A DNA stretch of 64,000 nt from Setomelanomma holmii (Eukaryota > Ascomycota > Dothideomycetes > Pleosporales > Phaeosphaeriaceae): NCBI GenBank assembly GCA_010015745.1, contig ML978168.1:372001-436000 (forward strand), written 5' to 3'. Of the stretch, positions 24,186 through 35,093 are shown one piece after another (positions within the stretch are counted from its first letter, which is position 1; every line of letters starts with the position of its first letter). The notes under the pieces are model-generated. The model was not told where the DNA came from and made no database searches. It worked only from the letters and a program-made list of their open reading frames with translations. A program made the translations under genes and the position numbers.

Positions 24186-25493
24186 CTACAAGTCTGTGAG
24201 ATCGATGACTTCGGTGGTTTCTGATGCCCGGGGTGTCACGAGATGCTCTTCCAGACTCATCCGCAGCGCCAATTGAAGGTCGTGATCTTGCTCGATATCA
24301 AGCTCTGATACGTCTGGCTGCGTGATGACTGAGTGCATAGAGGTTTTTGCGTTTGGCCCGCGATTTTCTTGACCGCAGAGCAGGACATGAGACGAAGACT
24401 TTGCAGCAGTGAAGCGCACAGGATTCGCTCCGAGGACGTGAACCATGGGTAGTCGCAGGTCTTCAGCATCATTTGATTGTAGCCCATCTAAGGTGGTATT
24501 GTGTCCTCGAGCTGTGCGCTGGATGACAGCAGCATTAGGTATCAAAGTCTTGCGCGTCTTCTTGTTCGAAGGTTCGGGCTGCGCAATGTGATTGTTATCG
24601 TGTAGCTCTTTGCGCTTACACCTTTGGGCCTGCTTTACCGAAGCATCTAATGGCGTCCCTGGAAATACGTTTTGTAAGAGGTAAATCGGCATGTCGCACT
24701 CGACTTGACAGTCTGAGTCGAAGAGCTGGGTGCACGGGTTGGACCAATATCCTCGCAATCGTCCTTCAAAGACTGGCCCCAGTAGCTTCGTGAGCTGGAA
24801 AGGCGAGAAGGAGATTTTTCGCTCAAGTTATGCGGAGTCATCGTGCTTTTTCCTGCCTTGTTTGCCAATCAATTCGATGGCGTGCCATGTGGCCAGATCG
24901 TGAGACGGCGCTGCGTTCTGATTTGCGAGAGCTTGAGTGAGAAGTGTTGGAGCAACCCAGTCCATGTAGCCTTTACCCCAGGTATTGTAACGATGACTAG
25001 TAATCAGAAGTAGCTCTACCTCATCAACCTTATGCTTGTAGTCTGGTCTGAGTTCGGCATTACGTTGAAGCACGTTGTCTGGGAGCACCTTCGGATCGTT
25101 GTACTTCTGCAGTGTTTGGAAAACCGGAAACCTCGCAGGAATCGAAATGGTGACACCCTCCTTCTTGAAGTACCTTAGGAGTACGTTCGCAGTCCATCTC
25201 TCGCAATCTTCTTGGCTCTTGGACTTGCATAGACTGAGTCCAAGACCCGCCTGGGCTGCTTTCAAAGCAGTGGCTGCGCCGCATCTTGCAAGGCCATAAA
25301 TGTCATAATCGCCACCAGCCAACATTGCGAATAGCACACATCCCTCGCGCCTGAGACGATGATCCTGCTTTAGCTTCTCAGCGCGCACAACTCTGACCAT
25401 TTTGGCGGCTTTCTTGGTATGGGCTTTGTTTCGATTGTCATATCCTTCATTTAGAGTTCCGAGTGTTCGAGCGAGGCACCTCGGGTACAACAA
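24186..25493 (-). pseudogene. GEN1/Yen1-like XPG-family junction nuclease, truncated and interrupted
   Basis: Family members resolve Holliday junctions in homologous recombination. The visible part begins with LARTLGTLNEGYDNRNKA and holds the XPG-I/helix-hairpin landmark CVLFAMLAGGDYDIYGLARC followed by AALKAAQ-like GAATALKAAQAGLGL, and IPARFPVFQTLQKY. The frame stops at TAA (24828-24830) after KKHDDSA. The identical frame resumes LERKISFSPFQLTKLLGPVF and runs 200 more residues to a C-terminal EVIDLTDL, so one CAA-to-TAA change explains the break. The N-terminal catalytic XPG-N half is not readable upstream: the frame meets a TAG before 25500 and I could not find a splice that restores it. 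The remaining piece cannot encode an active nuclease. Confidence 0.6.
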
Positions 25494-25950
25494 TGGGATG
25501 CAAAATGGCTACGTACACCCCAGACCTGACTTTGGTTATCGAGGCGCACATTTCATCAGTTTGTTGGACTGGTTTCTTGCAGTTCCGTGTGCCATGCACC
25601 CATGGATGTGGGTCGCTAGATTAGCGCGAGCCACTAGCTCGTCGCGCGACGCTTCCTCCTTTCGACGCGTCGCATCTGACTTGCCATCAACACAGCATCA
25701 ACGAAGCCTGGAACACGGAATACTTTGCCATCAACTGTGGAATCATGAATACGGCTCCACGGATCGCAGATTACGACATTGCTGGGTATTTCTGCCCTGG
25801 CATAGCACAAATTGACATTTAGAGCTCATGATCTCTAGTACCCTCGCGCAAAGAGACCGTGCTGAAGCCAAGTAAGCACTGTATAATGCCATGGCTGACA
25901 TTAACTGATTGGTCGATTGTCAGACTCGAGAGCTTGACAGCGAGCGCAAA

Positions 25951-27475
25951 CAAGTTATAACTATGATGCAAATTAACGAGTCACAATGGAACAAGGCTGT
26001 GTTGCTCGAAGCTCAGACCCGGTGCCGCGAGTTCGCCGCTACTTTCTTAACCACTCTACCTGTGGAGCTAAGGGAAATGGTATATGAACAGGCCTGGGAC
26101 GACGATGAGAGATATGAGCCTCATACCCCAGAAGGGAGTGACGATTTGGATATATACTTCAGGGACTCCGAACGTGAGACCAAGACATACGTTCCTTGAA
26201 ATCTCGCCTGCGACCAAACTCCGTGCCAATGCTTCCATTATGGGACAGATCAATGTGGGTGCAGCCCAAATTTGTAGATGCTGATGTTGCAAAGGAGGCT
26301 GCTGCAGCATACTATCGTTACGAGGTGCTACCCTGCAGTCACTCGGATATTGCGCAACTTGAAGCCATTTTGACATTTGACAAAGGATCACTTTCATTCA
26401 GGTGTTCTACCTGCAGACCATCTGCGCCACCTCGAGATCGAACTTGAACCGTGCGAGGAGACAGAACTTCGTACTGACGACACGGGGAATTTCGACGACG
26501 AGTCTCGACAAAGGTTCACGGAATATTTATTGCCCTTACTGCAGATTCAAAACACGAGCAAACTTGGTCTTGGAATGGGCTGAAGTGAATGTGGTAGAAA
26601 AGAATCTGAAGACACTTCGGCAGGTTCTTTGCCCTTTACGAGCTGCCGGAGCATGTGTCGAAGTTTACATGCTCGCTTACGCACGGCGGTCGTATGACGG
26701 ATCGGAACTTCAAGACGTGTCTGACTACTACGACATGCCATTAGCTGAGTGGCAAGCGAAGTGGAGCAGCATTGTAGAAGAGGAGAGAGAACACCAAGCA
26801 GATGACGTCGGTCACTACAGCGACACCAACATCGAGGTCCACTTTCTCGGTTCTGATGCAGACGAAACGGATAGTTCCAGTGAGTCTGAGGAGGACGACA
26901 CTGCAGATGACGACCTCGACGCATGCATCGACGAGCGGCTTGCCTGTGGCGATCAAGACAGCCATGCCGGTGAACATGACGAGCATTCCAACGCCAGGCC
27001 ACTACTATAGCATGTTGTAGCAGAGTTGGCTGAGAAAGTAAAGAAAAGAGCAGAAATTGATTCTGAGCTGAAGCAGCTTCTGAAACTCATTGCCCACGAA
27101 CTGACCAAAGAACAAGTATAGCGTTTTACAGATTATCTCAACGCAATACAAGCCGAGGATGGGACGCATTCAGACGAGAAAGACAGTTCTAGTGAAACTG
27201 AAGAGTAAGGTTCGAAGGACGAGGACACGGACGCAAAGTCACAAGAGCAAAGTATATCCGGCTCAGAAGACAGCGGCACCGAGGAGGACGATGCTCATTC
27301 TGGTGCGAAGCCCGCAGAAGATCCTGTCATACACAAGTTGGCCGCAAGAGCAAGCGGAAATCCAGAGTTGAAGGAAGTCATGAGCGTCGTTGCAGCCGAC
27401 GAAGCGAGCAAAGAACAACTGCAAATGTTCCAAGATCACATCGATGAGTTAAAGGCAGAGGACGATGTACAATGA
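25951..27475 (+). pseudogene. LPxELR (F-box-like) gene with C-terminal repeats, multiple stops
   Basis: The N-terminal part contains FLTTLPVELREMVYEQAW, typical of large fungal F-box-like families. The coding frame changes several times between 26150 and 26580, with PKFVDADVAKEAAAAYYRYE, then GVLPADHLRHLEIELEP, then RANLVLEWAEVNVVEKN. From 26400 to 27475 one frame continues through an acidic tail with three in-frame stops: TAG 27008, TAG 27119 and TAA 27206. The tail has two copies of a module of about 45 residues: ELKQLLKLIAHELTKEQV-stop-RFTDYLNAIQA and ELKEVMSVVAADEASKEQLQMFQDHIDELKA. The second stop aligns with Gln in the intact copy, direct internal evidence for CAR to TAG. Confidence 0.7.
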
Positions 27476-28664
27476 CGAGCTACGGGCTTGGACTCTAACG
27501 ACCAGTTCCGCTCGCTGCACTAGAGATGTGGTGGCAATTACGTCGCTTGCGCATGAACAAGGTAATGGGAAGGTGCAAGTCAACAACAAGCATCACATGA
27601 CTCCGTGTTGGCAAGGACCTAGCGCTGTCGCACTACAGTGCCGTGGTATGCATGAAACGGAGCGCCTTTGTGTCTTTTTACTGCCAGTCAATCGACGAAA
27701 GTGTCCGAGGCGACCACAAGAATCAATCGTTCTGCCTTTGAAGAACTGCTCACACCCTGGGCCTACAGAGTTTCGACCCTGCACAGCTATGCCATCAAGA
27801 TCTGCCACACAGACGTGCGCGCAAGGTGTATGCACTAGGCAAGACGAGATACCAACTTACAATAGCGCTGCATCTTGCCAGAGGTTTGGGAGTTTCTAGA
27901 GCGTTGTATATCGAGGTGTCCGATATACATGAAGCCTCTTTGGCCTCATGATATCGAGATAGAGAGTTGGAGAGCACGAGGGAACGGCCATGGGTATGTA
28001 TTGAATTTGACATGCGATGGCGTAAAAGTTTCAAGCTTGGTGTACGCCCATAATATGACAGCTGCGAAACGCTTGCCTCAGGTGGTAGAGGAGGTTTTGG
28101 TTGGAGTCGATAGTGCCGAGGAAGTAAGGTGGTGATGGGCATTGTAATTGGAAAGATCCATGCGTGCATCTCACAGAGGTGTCAGGATTGTACTGCGCAT
28201 GTACCGATTGAAGGGAGACTGACTGCTTATAAATCCACACATCACTTGCAAGCACAGAACACGGGCAGAATAGAAGTGCGACTCGAACAGAGTCCAAAGT
28301 CTCTTATTCTTCCCGTCGCATCAACTTGGTGGCCGAATCGCCACACTCCACCCTATGAAGAAAAACTCCATCAACGTCCCTTACAGGAGCAGGAAATATC
28401 CTCACATGCCCATCCGATTTCTAAATCCAGTATCCCATACGCCATAGAATCCCATGCGTTTGCTTTTGACCGAAAAGATATCCAGAGCGCCATGCTTGCT
28501 TTGTACAAGGTCGTGCAACTGTGCACATTGAAAGGAAGATTAGGAGACTAACGATTAGAGAGTGTGTTGCGTATATGCATGTAGGAGGCATTACAAAACC
28601 AGTCGTAGTTGTGGAGGGAAGGTATCTCACGAGTGAATGAATGTACAGAACGAGAAAATTTGGG
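27476..28664. other. Intergenic, no supportable gene
   Basis: Open frames at 27465..27899 and 28129..28551 have no domain or consistent coding character. This is the downstream flank of SLN1. Confidence 0.45.
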
Positions 28665-31600
28665 TTATGACAACGGAGACGTAGTCGGACTTATAGCTGG
28701 CGAATCGTGGTCTCTCGAGTCGGTGTTTGTTTGCACCATAGTGAATGGTGCCGGAACATCAGCAGCAGTTGGCGCTGGTTGTGTTGCGTTGCCGTTAGGC
28801 TTCGCTGTGCTTGTGCTTGGTGGCGTGGTTGATTCTGCTTCTTCTTCGGGAATGGTGGGGCAGTATGTTTTGAGGACATGTTTGAGGGCGGGGCGGCGGA
28901 TTGGTTTGGAGAGGAAGAAGTCCATGCCTGAATCGAGACACTCCTGTGAGCATGTTAGTGGGTGTCAAAGTGTTGCGGAGATTTAGAGACTTACCTTGAC
29001 GTTACTCTCTTCGGCGTAGGCTGTCAGAGCGACGATGGGTGACGAGAAACCAGACTGTCGGATCAGGCGTGTTGACTGCAGTCCGTCCAGGTTGGGCATT
29101 TGCACGTCCATGAAGATCAAGTTGTAGGGTTTCTGGCGTTCCATGCTCTCCTTGACCTTGTCAAGAGCTTCTTGACCATCCTTGGCAACGGTGACATCGT
29201 ATACGTCCTCCAGCTTCAACATACGTAGAACGACTTCCTGGTTTGTCTTGTTGTCTTCTGCAACGAGCACCTTGACTTTGCCACCTCGCATTGTCGCTTC
29301 TGCTTCCACCCGTTGCATGGCCGCTGCTTGCGAGTTGGGTGACTCCAGTGGGGCGTTTGAAGCGAAGAATGGCTGACTGAGACCGACCAATCTTGGTTGG
29401 GTATCGGTGTCGAAAGCGACAGGGCCAGCGCCAGCAATGGGCTGTGTGGTCGGGCCACTGGTGCCGGACTGCATGGACCGTGTCGACATTGCATCGTGAG
29501 CGCGTGTCTCGTCGATCGAGAGACTTCGACGAGGAGTTCCGCTCTCCAGATTGACGTTGCTCGAGCTTGCTGTGCTGTCGGCTCGACTTTGGAGATGCTT
29601 TAGCGGTATCGCCATAGTGAAGACGCTGCCTTGGCCAAGCTCGCTCTTCAGCCCGATTGTACCCTTCATGAGGCCAGCGAGTTGTGAGCAGATACTCAGT
29701 CCAAGCCCAGTACCTCCATACTTTTTGCTCAGGCCTAGATCCCCTTGTACGAAAGGCTCGAAGATCTTTGCATGTATGTTTTCCGGAATACCAGGACCAG
29801 TGTCCTCGACTTCAAATTCGAACGACAACCACCGTCCTGGTGGTGGTGTTGCTGCGCGCTCCTGTGCCATCATATGTGCAAATGCGCTTGGCTTCTCCAT
29901 TGCATTGATGACGTTTGCAGTCTCGTAATTGCTGGGTGCGACTGAGACCGAACCCACCTCTGAACTTGAAGTGTGTATGCGATTCTTCGAATGGCGCATC
30001 GAGCTGTTCCGCGACTGCAAGGATGCTTTTCGGCTATCGGACATGTGTGCTTCTCCAACACAGCGGATCGTGAGAGTCACCGAGCCGCCCGGTGGTGTAA
30101 ACTTGAGACTGTTCGAGACCAGGTTGATAACGACCTGGAGAATCCTATGCTGATCTCCATACAGGATCATGTCCTTCAATCTCCCCAGGCCGAACGGGCC
30201 GAGGTCGCCAAACTGGTTCGGGCGGCCCGTCTCGTCCAGATTGTGCTCGTACATACCTTCGAATTGAACAGCCAGCTTGATGTCCCCTTCTTTGGCTTGC
30301 TTGTCGAAAATCGCTAATATTTGTTGACTGATATCTCTTAACCTGAATTCTTTCTCATCTAGACTTAGCTTCTGTCCGATCTGGTTTTTGCTATGTCTTG
30401 TTAGCTGATATCGCGCGGCCTTCCAGTGATTACTAGTATACCTGAAAGTCAGAAGATCGGTCAAGAGATTCAATAGCAGATCGCCACTCTTGTAGATGAT
30501 GCCCAATGACCGCCTGAGCTTCACCGGGTCGTCTTCTGACATGCAGACTGCGCACATGCCCAGGATGCCGTTGAGCGGTGTCTTCAGCTCGTGGGAAATG
30601 TTGGCGATAAACAGGGTCTTGCTTTCGTTCGCGGCTTCTGCAGCCTTTTTGCTTTGCTCCAACTCCGCTGTTCTTTGCGCGACACGCTCTTCCAACTTCT
30701 CATATTGCATCATAAGCTCGTCGGTCATCTCATTGAACGTTGTCGTGAGGTCCGTGAGTTCGTCGTGGATGAAGTGCTTGCGGTCCTTCACTTTACTTGG
30801 AATCCGGAACTGCCTTCTCCTATCGGCTTCCCGCTTCTCGGCACGGCTCAATTTCTGATTTCTGCGATAGTGTATGATGGAGCCAAAGAAACCCTCCTTA
30901 CGAGCCAATGCCTCGTCGTGGTCATCGTTCGCGCCATCGTTTTGCGAGCTGAAGCTCTCGTCATCGAGGCTCTGTGGCGAAACCGTCTTCTTCGTGGCAT
31001 CTCGTAGTCGTCGGATTGGGCGGCTTGAATAATGCGCCACGGGAAACGTGAGAATCAACATGGCACCTAGCGTGCCAAATACGCAAGCAACAATAACTTT
31101 TCGAAGGTGGTAAATCGGGCCCCACACTTCGTCGTGCGCTTGTTCAACCACAATCATCCAATTGACCATGGGACTTTGGACCAGTGCGAAGCCAACTGCA
31201 ACACTCTCGCCAGCTTCGTTACGAGAATCAATGATGCTACCACCATTATTAGTGTTTCCGGTATCCTCAGTAAATCCTCTCCTGATTGCGGGAAAGCGGG
31301 TCCAATCAAATGGTGGTGGCTTTAGGGAAGTATCGTATTGTCCGTGCCTTTTGACAGTAGTCCTGTTCGTAGGAGGAATCAAAAATTGGACCTCAGCGTG
31401 GGCCGGAGCGGACTCGTTTTGTTGGTTGTACAGATAGCCTGGTGGAAAATTGTTGGTCACGTTCTTGGGACCGAACAACATGGTGAGCCCGCTCTTATCG
31501 AGACCCTCCATCGCATTGACCACGCGAGTAATGAGACTTGCATCCAGTACAGCAGTCAACCACCCTAGGGTCTCGATATTGGACGTGTTGTTGATAATAG

Positions 31601-32359
31601 GCAACGTGATGGACAAGAGACTGAGGGTGCTGTTAACACGGTACGGTCCGGCTAACATGAAACTGGTGCTATTGATGGTCCTGCCGTCGAAGATGCCGCT
31701 AGCATTGTTTAAGGAGCTGTTGCCAGTGTCGTTCGTACGTGTCCCTGTGATTGTGAACTTGGGATAGAGCTCCGGGATGAAGCCATATTGCGGATCACCC
31801 AGCGTTGCATTACGTCCATCGGGTGTCAAGTAGGGCAGAACCACATCTGAGACGGTCTGAGCCGTTCGATTGAAGATTGAGTAATTGGTTGTCGACGCCG
31901 AGTAGATTTGTGCCTGGATAGCGACTCTCGTCTGCGCGTCGCCGGAGAAGACTGCATCGTAGTCCTCTTGTGCACGACTCCAATTGTCTTCGGTGAGATT
32001 ACCACCGTAATACCGGTCGAGAGCGGCCTGGGGCGCAAGACGATTGGCGCCTTGCAGGACGAGGATCTGCATGAGCGAGAGGTTCGAGGACAGCTGGGCT
32101 GCTTTGAGCGTCGCCGTCAGGGTCAGCCGGGTGGACCTGGTCGAATTAGCAGAGTGCCAGACAAGGACTTCAGTGTTGCAACCTTATGCCCAAAACAAAG
32201 CTGTGATTTGTGACCTGCATACTGTCAGTTTTGCATGGCATTTGTGCTTGTGTGCTTCCGTACCCATGTTGCAATGGCAATCACAGCCAGGCCGATCATG
32301 GACGCCAGCAGCACCAGACATCCCAATTGCTCACGGATGGGGATCCGCATCTTGACCAT
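28665..32359 (-). CDS. SLN1: Sln1-type hybrid histidine kinase (osmosensor)
   Basis: Membrane phosphorelay sensor acting upstream of the HOG MAP-kinase route. Model: complement(join(28665..28943,28995..30390,30442..32136,32183..32214,32264..32359)), 1,165 aa with four introns. Start MVKMRIPIREQLG leads into helix 1 (CLVLLASMIGLAVIAIATW). A roughly 360-residue extracellular domain follows with many N-x-S/T sites. Helix 2 is VIVACVFGTLGAMLILTF, then a HAMP-like linker, a coiled coil, and the H-box FIANISHELKTPLNG (His near residue 553). The ATPase motifs are DTGPGIP and GTGLGLSI. A receiver lies at about 980-1100 with AEDNKTNQ, the acceptor Asp in FMDVQMP and Lys in LSKPIRRP. The 51-bp intron 30391..30441 has no in-frame stop, but removing it gives LLTDLLTFSKNQIGQ, the conserved reading. 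Confidence 0.95.
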
Positions 32360-33739
32360 ATCCCGTCGTTCGAGACACCCGTGTTTGCCCTTGGGGACAG
32401 CGAGGGAGGCAGGCACGCAGCCTCGGAGGAGGGCGGGTATCAGTCAGCTGCGCTGGGCGAGAGCTGCGAGACGCGCAGGACGAGGTTGTCGGGGAGCGGA
32501 GCGTGCCGTGCGTGTCCCATTCCTTGCGGCGAGTGTCGAGGGCGACTTCCAATCGTGGTAGCGTCTGATGGGCCGAGGTTTGTTCCGGGCGTGCGAATCT
32601 GGGGTGCGAGGAAGGCGTGCTCGAGTGAAGGCACGACAATGAATGAGCAGCTAGCCGAATACAGCACACCACCAAGTGACACACGGTGAATGGGCTGATC
32701 GCGTGACTGCTTGACGGGCCATGCACAGGCGGGAAAAGAGAGGACGAGCTGGCGCGCTCTGGGACACTGTGGGCGGATGAGAGTGCGAGAGCAGCCGCGG
32801 GTAGGGCAGAGTGAAAGGAAGAAACGGCGCGCCATGAGCTCGGCCGCTGCGCCCGCTGTAGTGGAAAGCCAGAAAACGGACAGAACACGCCAGCACCGCA
32901 GCGGGAGAGATTGGCTGCTCCCATGCGGTTAGAGCAGTTCGCTTGCAGCAAAAACACGGGCCCTGTGCACCTGCCAAAGGCCTGTCCCCTGTCGTCCTCC
33001 GCGCGGCACCGCGCTGTCAGCCAGCAGCAAGCCAGACGGGCACAAAAGGGATGGCTTCAGCATGGCAATCTGCGACCTGCATTATCCGCACTCTTTAGCC
33101 GCGCTTCGATGCTGTTGCGTCAAAGCCTCTGCATCTCCTGCGGTACAATAAGTAACATTCACGGGACTTGGCTCGAGCGGGGTGCTGCTGCGGGCCCATC
33201 CCATGTTCTTTGACTTCTCCACCAATGTGAGGTGATCGGCAGATTCGCCCATCTTCAGCGATCCGAGGAGAGTCGAGACTCGCTTACTCAGGCCCGCAAA
33301 GACTGCCATGCCATGCCAACCCCTTAGCAATGCGAAGACCCTGCGGCGCAAAATTGAACGACGTGATCGTCTGTTATCACCACCAGGTGATCAACTTGAT
33401 TATTTCTGTCGTCTCTGTCGATCAACGGCCACGAGCTGTCAGCGTTGGTGCAAACGGTCCGCCCCGCTGTCTCCATACTGCTTGGTAACGCTCCGCGCTT
33501 TAGCCTGCTGTCATGAAATCATCCAGGTCCGCAGGATGATCTGCTTTGAGTCGGTCCTAAAACATGTACCACAGCGAGCTTATTGCGACCTCACATCGCC
33601 TGTTCGGTATCACTCGTCTATCATTGCCCATATGCGGAGGAACGTAGAAAGGTGTCAGATTGAAGATCTGAAGATGCCCTGCATTTGGTCGCGCACACAA
33701 TCACAAGCATTATTCCACCTCGCTCACTCATCTTCAGTC
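32360..33739. other. SLN1 upstream region (1.4 kb)
   Basis: Long GC-rich region between SLN1 and the next minus-strand gene. Open frames on both strands are compositional. A long 5'UTR or promoter is the simplest reading. Nothing else is evident. Confidence 0.4.
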
Positions 33740-34516
33740 TCAGATCATTGAAACGCCCGCCGACGACATCCGATGCGACGGCATATATGCCCTTGGCAGC
33801 GACGCAGACCGGAGTAGCTCTTTGTTGGCGTCGTTGTTGGTGTAGTGGCGGCCCATGCGCTTCAAATGCGTCATAGATATGACCAGAGAGCACACGAGCT
33901 TGTCTATGCCTTCCACCTCCAACGTCAGAGCGTCGCGGTAGATGACCAGCTCGCCAACCTCTGCGCCTCGCGCCGCCATCATACCACACGCCGAATACGT
34001 GAAGCGCGCAATGACAATGCTCGACGAATTCTCCCGCAGCACCAGCGACGAAGGTTGCGTTGCGAGCGACCATTCGTAACTGTGATCGCCACACTGCACC
34101 TGCCAGTCTGCGAAGTTCTGGGCTTCCATGGCATACTTGGTCGCTTCGCCTGCGCCATCGATATATCTGAAGTGTGCGCGAGGAAACCACGGGAGTGGTC
34201 CGTCGTTATCAAAGCCCATGGTGGCCATGTTCCTCTGCTTCATCTCTCTGGATGTCTGCAGCACCTCCATCTCTGGCTTCTTCGAGAACAGCCGGAAGCC
34301 GTTCGTTGTTATGCGATATGACGAGGTTGCAGCTGGGCCATACGCAACAAGCATCTGTATCTTCTTGTCGTACTGTCGCAGGTGATAGGTGACCAGTGGG
34401 TGATCGTAGGTGCCACTTTCGTATGCAGGCGCCGCGCCGTCTTCATAGTCGGGAAGCGCTTCGTCCGGCGCGACATCATCGTCAAATTCCCATGGATTTA
34501 AGCGTGGAGCGTTCAT
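33740..34516 (-). CDS. Conserved fungal protein of unknown function
   Basis: A single exon of 258 aa from an ATG at 34516. The first 35 residues are acidic with LPDYEDG and PAYESG repeats that resemble PxY-type docking motifs. The rest looks like a beta-rich globular domain, with YHLRQYDKKIQMLVAYG, SYRITTNGFRLFSKKPEM, GPLPWFPRAHFRY, NFADWQVQC and VARFTY-like IVIARFTYSACGMMAARG. The C-terminal segment SMTHLKRMGRHYTNN looks helical. The pattern is reminiscent of tubby/LURP-like barrels in other fungi, but I cannot assign a family. No signal peptide or membrane segment is seen. Confidence 0.7.
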   Translation of the reverse strand: MNAPRLNPWEFDDDVAPDEALPDYEDGAAPAYESGTYDHPLVTYHLRQYDKKIQMLVAYGPAATSSYRITTNGFRLFSKKPEMEVLQTSREMKQRNMATMGFDNDGPLPWFPRAHFRYIDGAGEATKYAMEAQNFADWQVQCGDHSYEWSLATQPSSLVLRENSSSIVIARFTYSACGMMAARGAEVGELVIYRDALTLEVEGIDKLVCSLVISMTHLKRMGRHYTNNDANKELLRSASLPRAYMPSHRMSSAGVSMI

Positions 34517-35093
34517 GTTATGTTCGCATTACGGCGGAGGCGTCAGTCGTACGGTGGTGCGATATAAGTACCAAAGGGGTTCATCTCGCGAGGTAAGGTT
34601 GTGACAGTCATTACGCGAGTGAGGTGGACAGAGGTAATGACGCTGGTGATCGAGTTCACATTGGTCGTGTTGACTAAGCCTCTTACGCGTGAACATGCCC
34701 ATATGCGGGGAAGATCGTCAAGTCAAAACTCACTGCTCAAGCTGCGATGAGTGGCATGCTGCGATACTTGATTAAGATAGACGCGTGAGTAGACTCGTGT
34801 GCTGCGTGTATATCGTGACTGTGAAGCTGGTAGTTGAGCTTTCGAATGCAAGCAGGCTTCTCGCGATGGCGTCGTGCCTTCTTCTGCCTGGCGGCGCCTT
34901 CCCTCGCATTGAAACACGTGAGACAATCCTCGCCAGCCTCGACACCGAACAAATACGCTTCTTCCTCGCAACAATTTCTCTTCGCTGCGAACTCTTGTTC
35001 AAGGACCTCGCTGAGCGTGCATCGCGTACATCATGTCTCGATTTCCATATACAGCTAGATCTTCCGCTTCAGGCACCCTGGCTATGAACAGTG
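34517..35093. other. Divergent intergenic region
   Basis: Lies between the unknown minus-strand gene and the HET gene. A 100-codon frame at 34785..35087 (+) is not supported by a domain or splice site. Confidence 0.4.

Noticed and set aside
25500..25860. Missing XPG-N exon of the GEN1-like gene, or a small plus-strand gene ending FCPGIAQIDI
   Set aside because: No reading on the minus strand gives the XPG-N motifs, and the plus-strand stretch lacks a start and a recognisable family.
32440..33213. Overlapping GC-rich ORFs upstream of SLN1
   Set aside because: Compositional open frames on both strands without domains.
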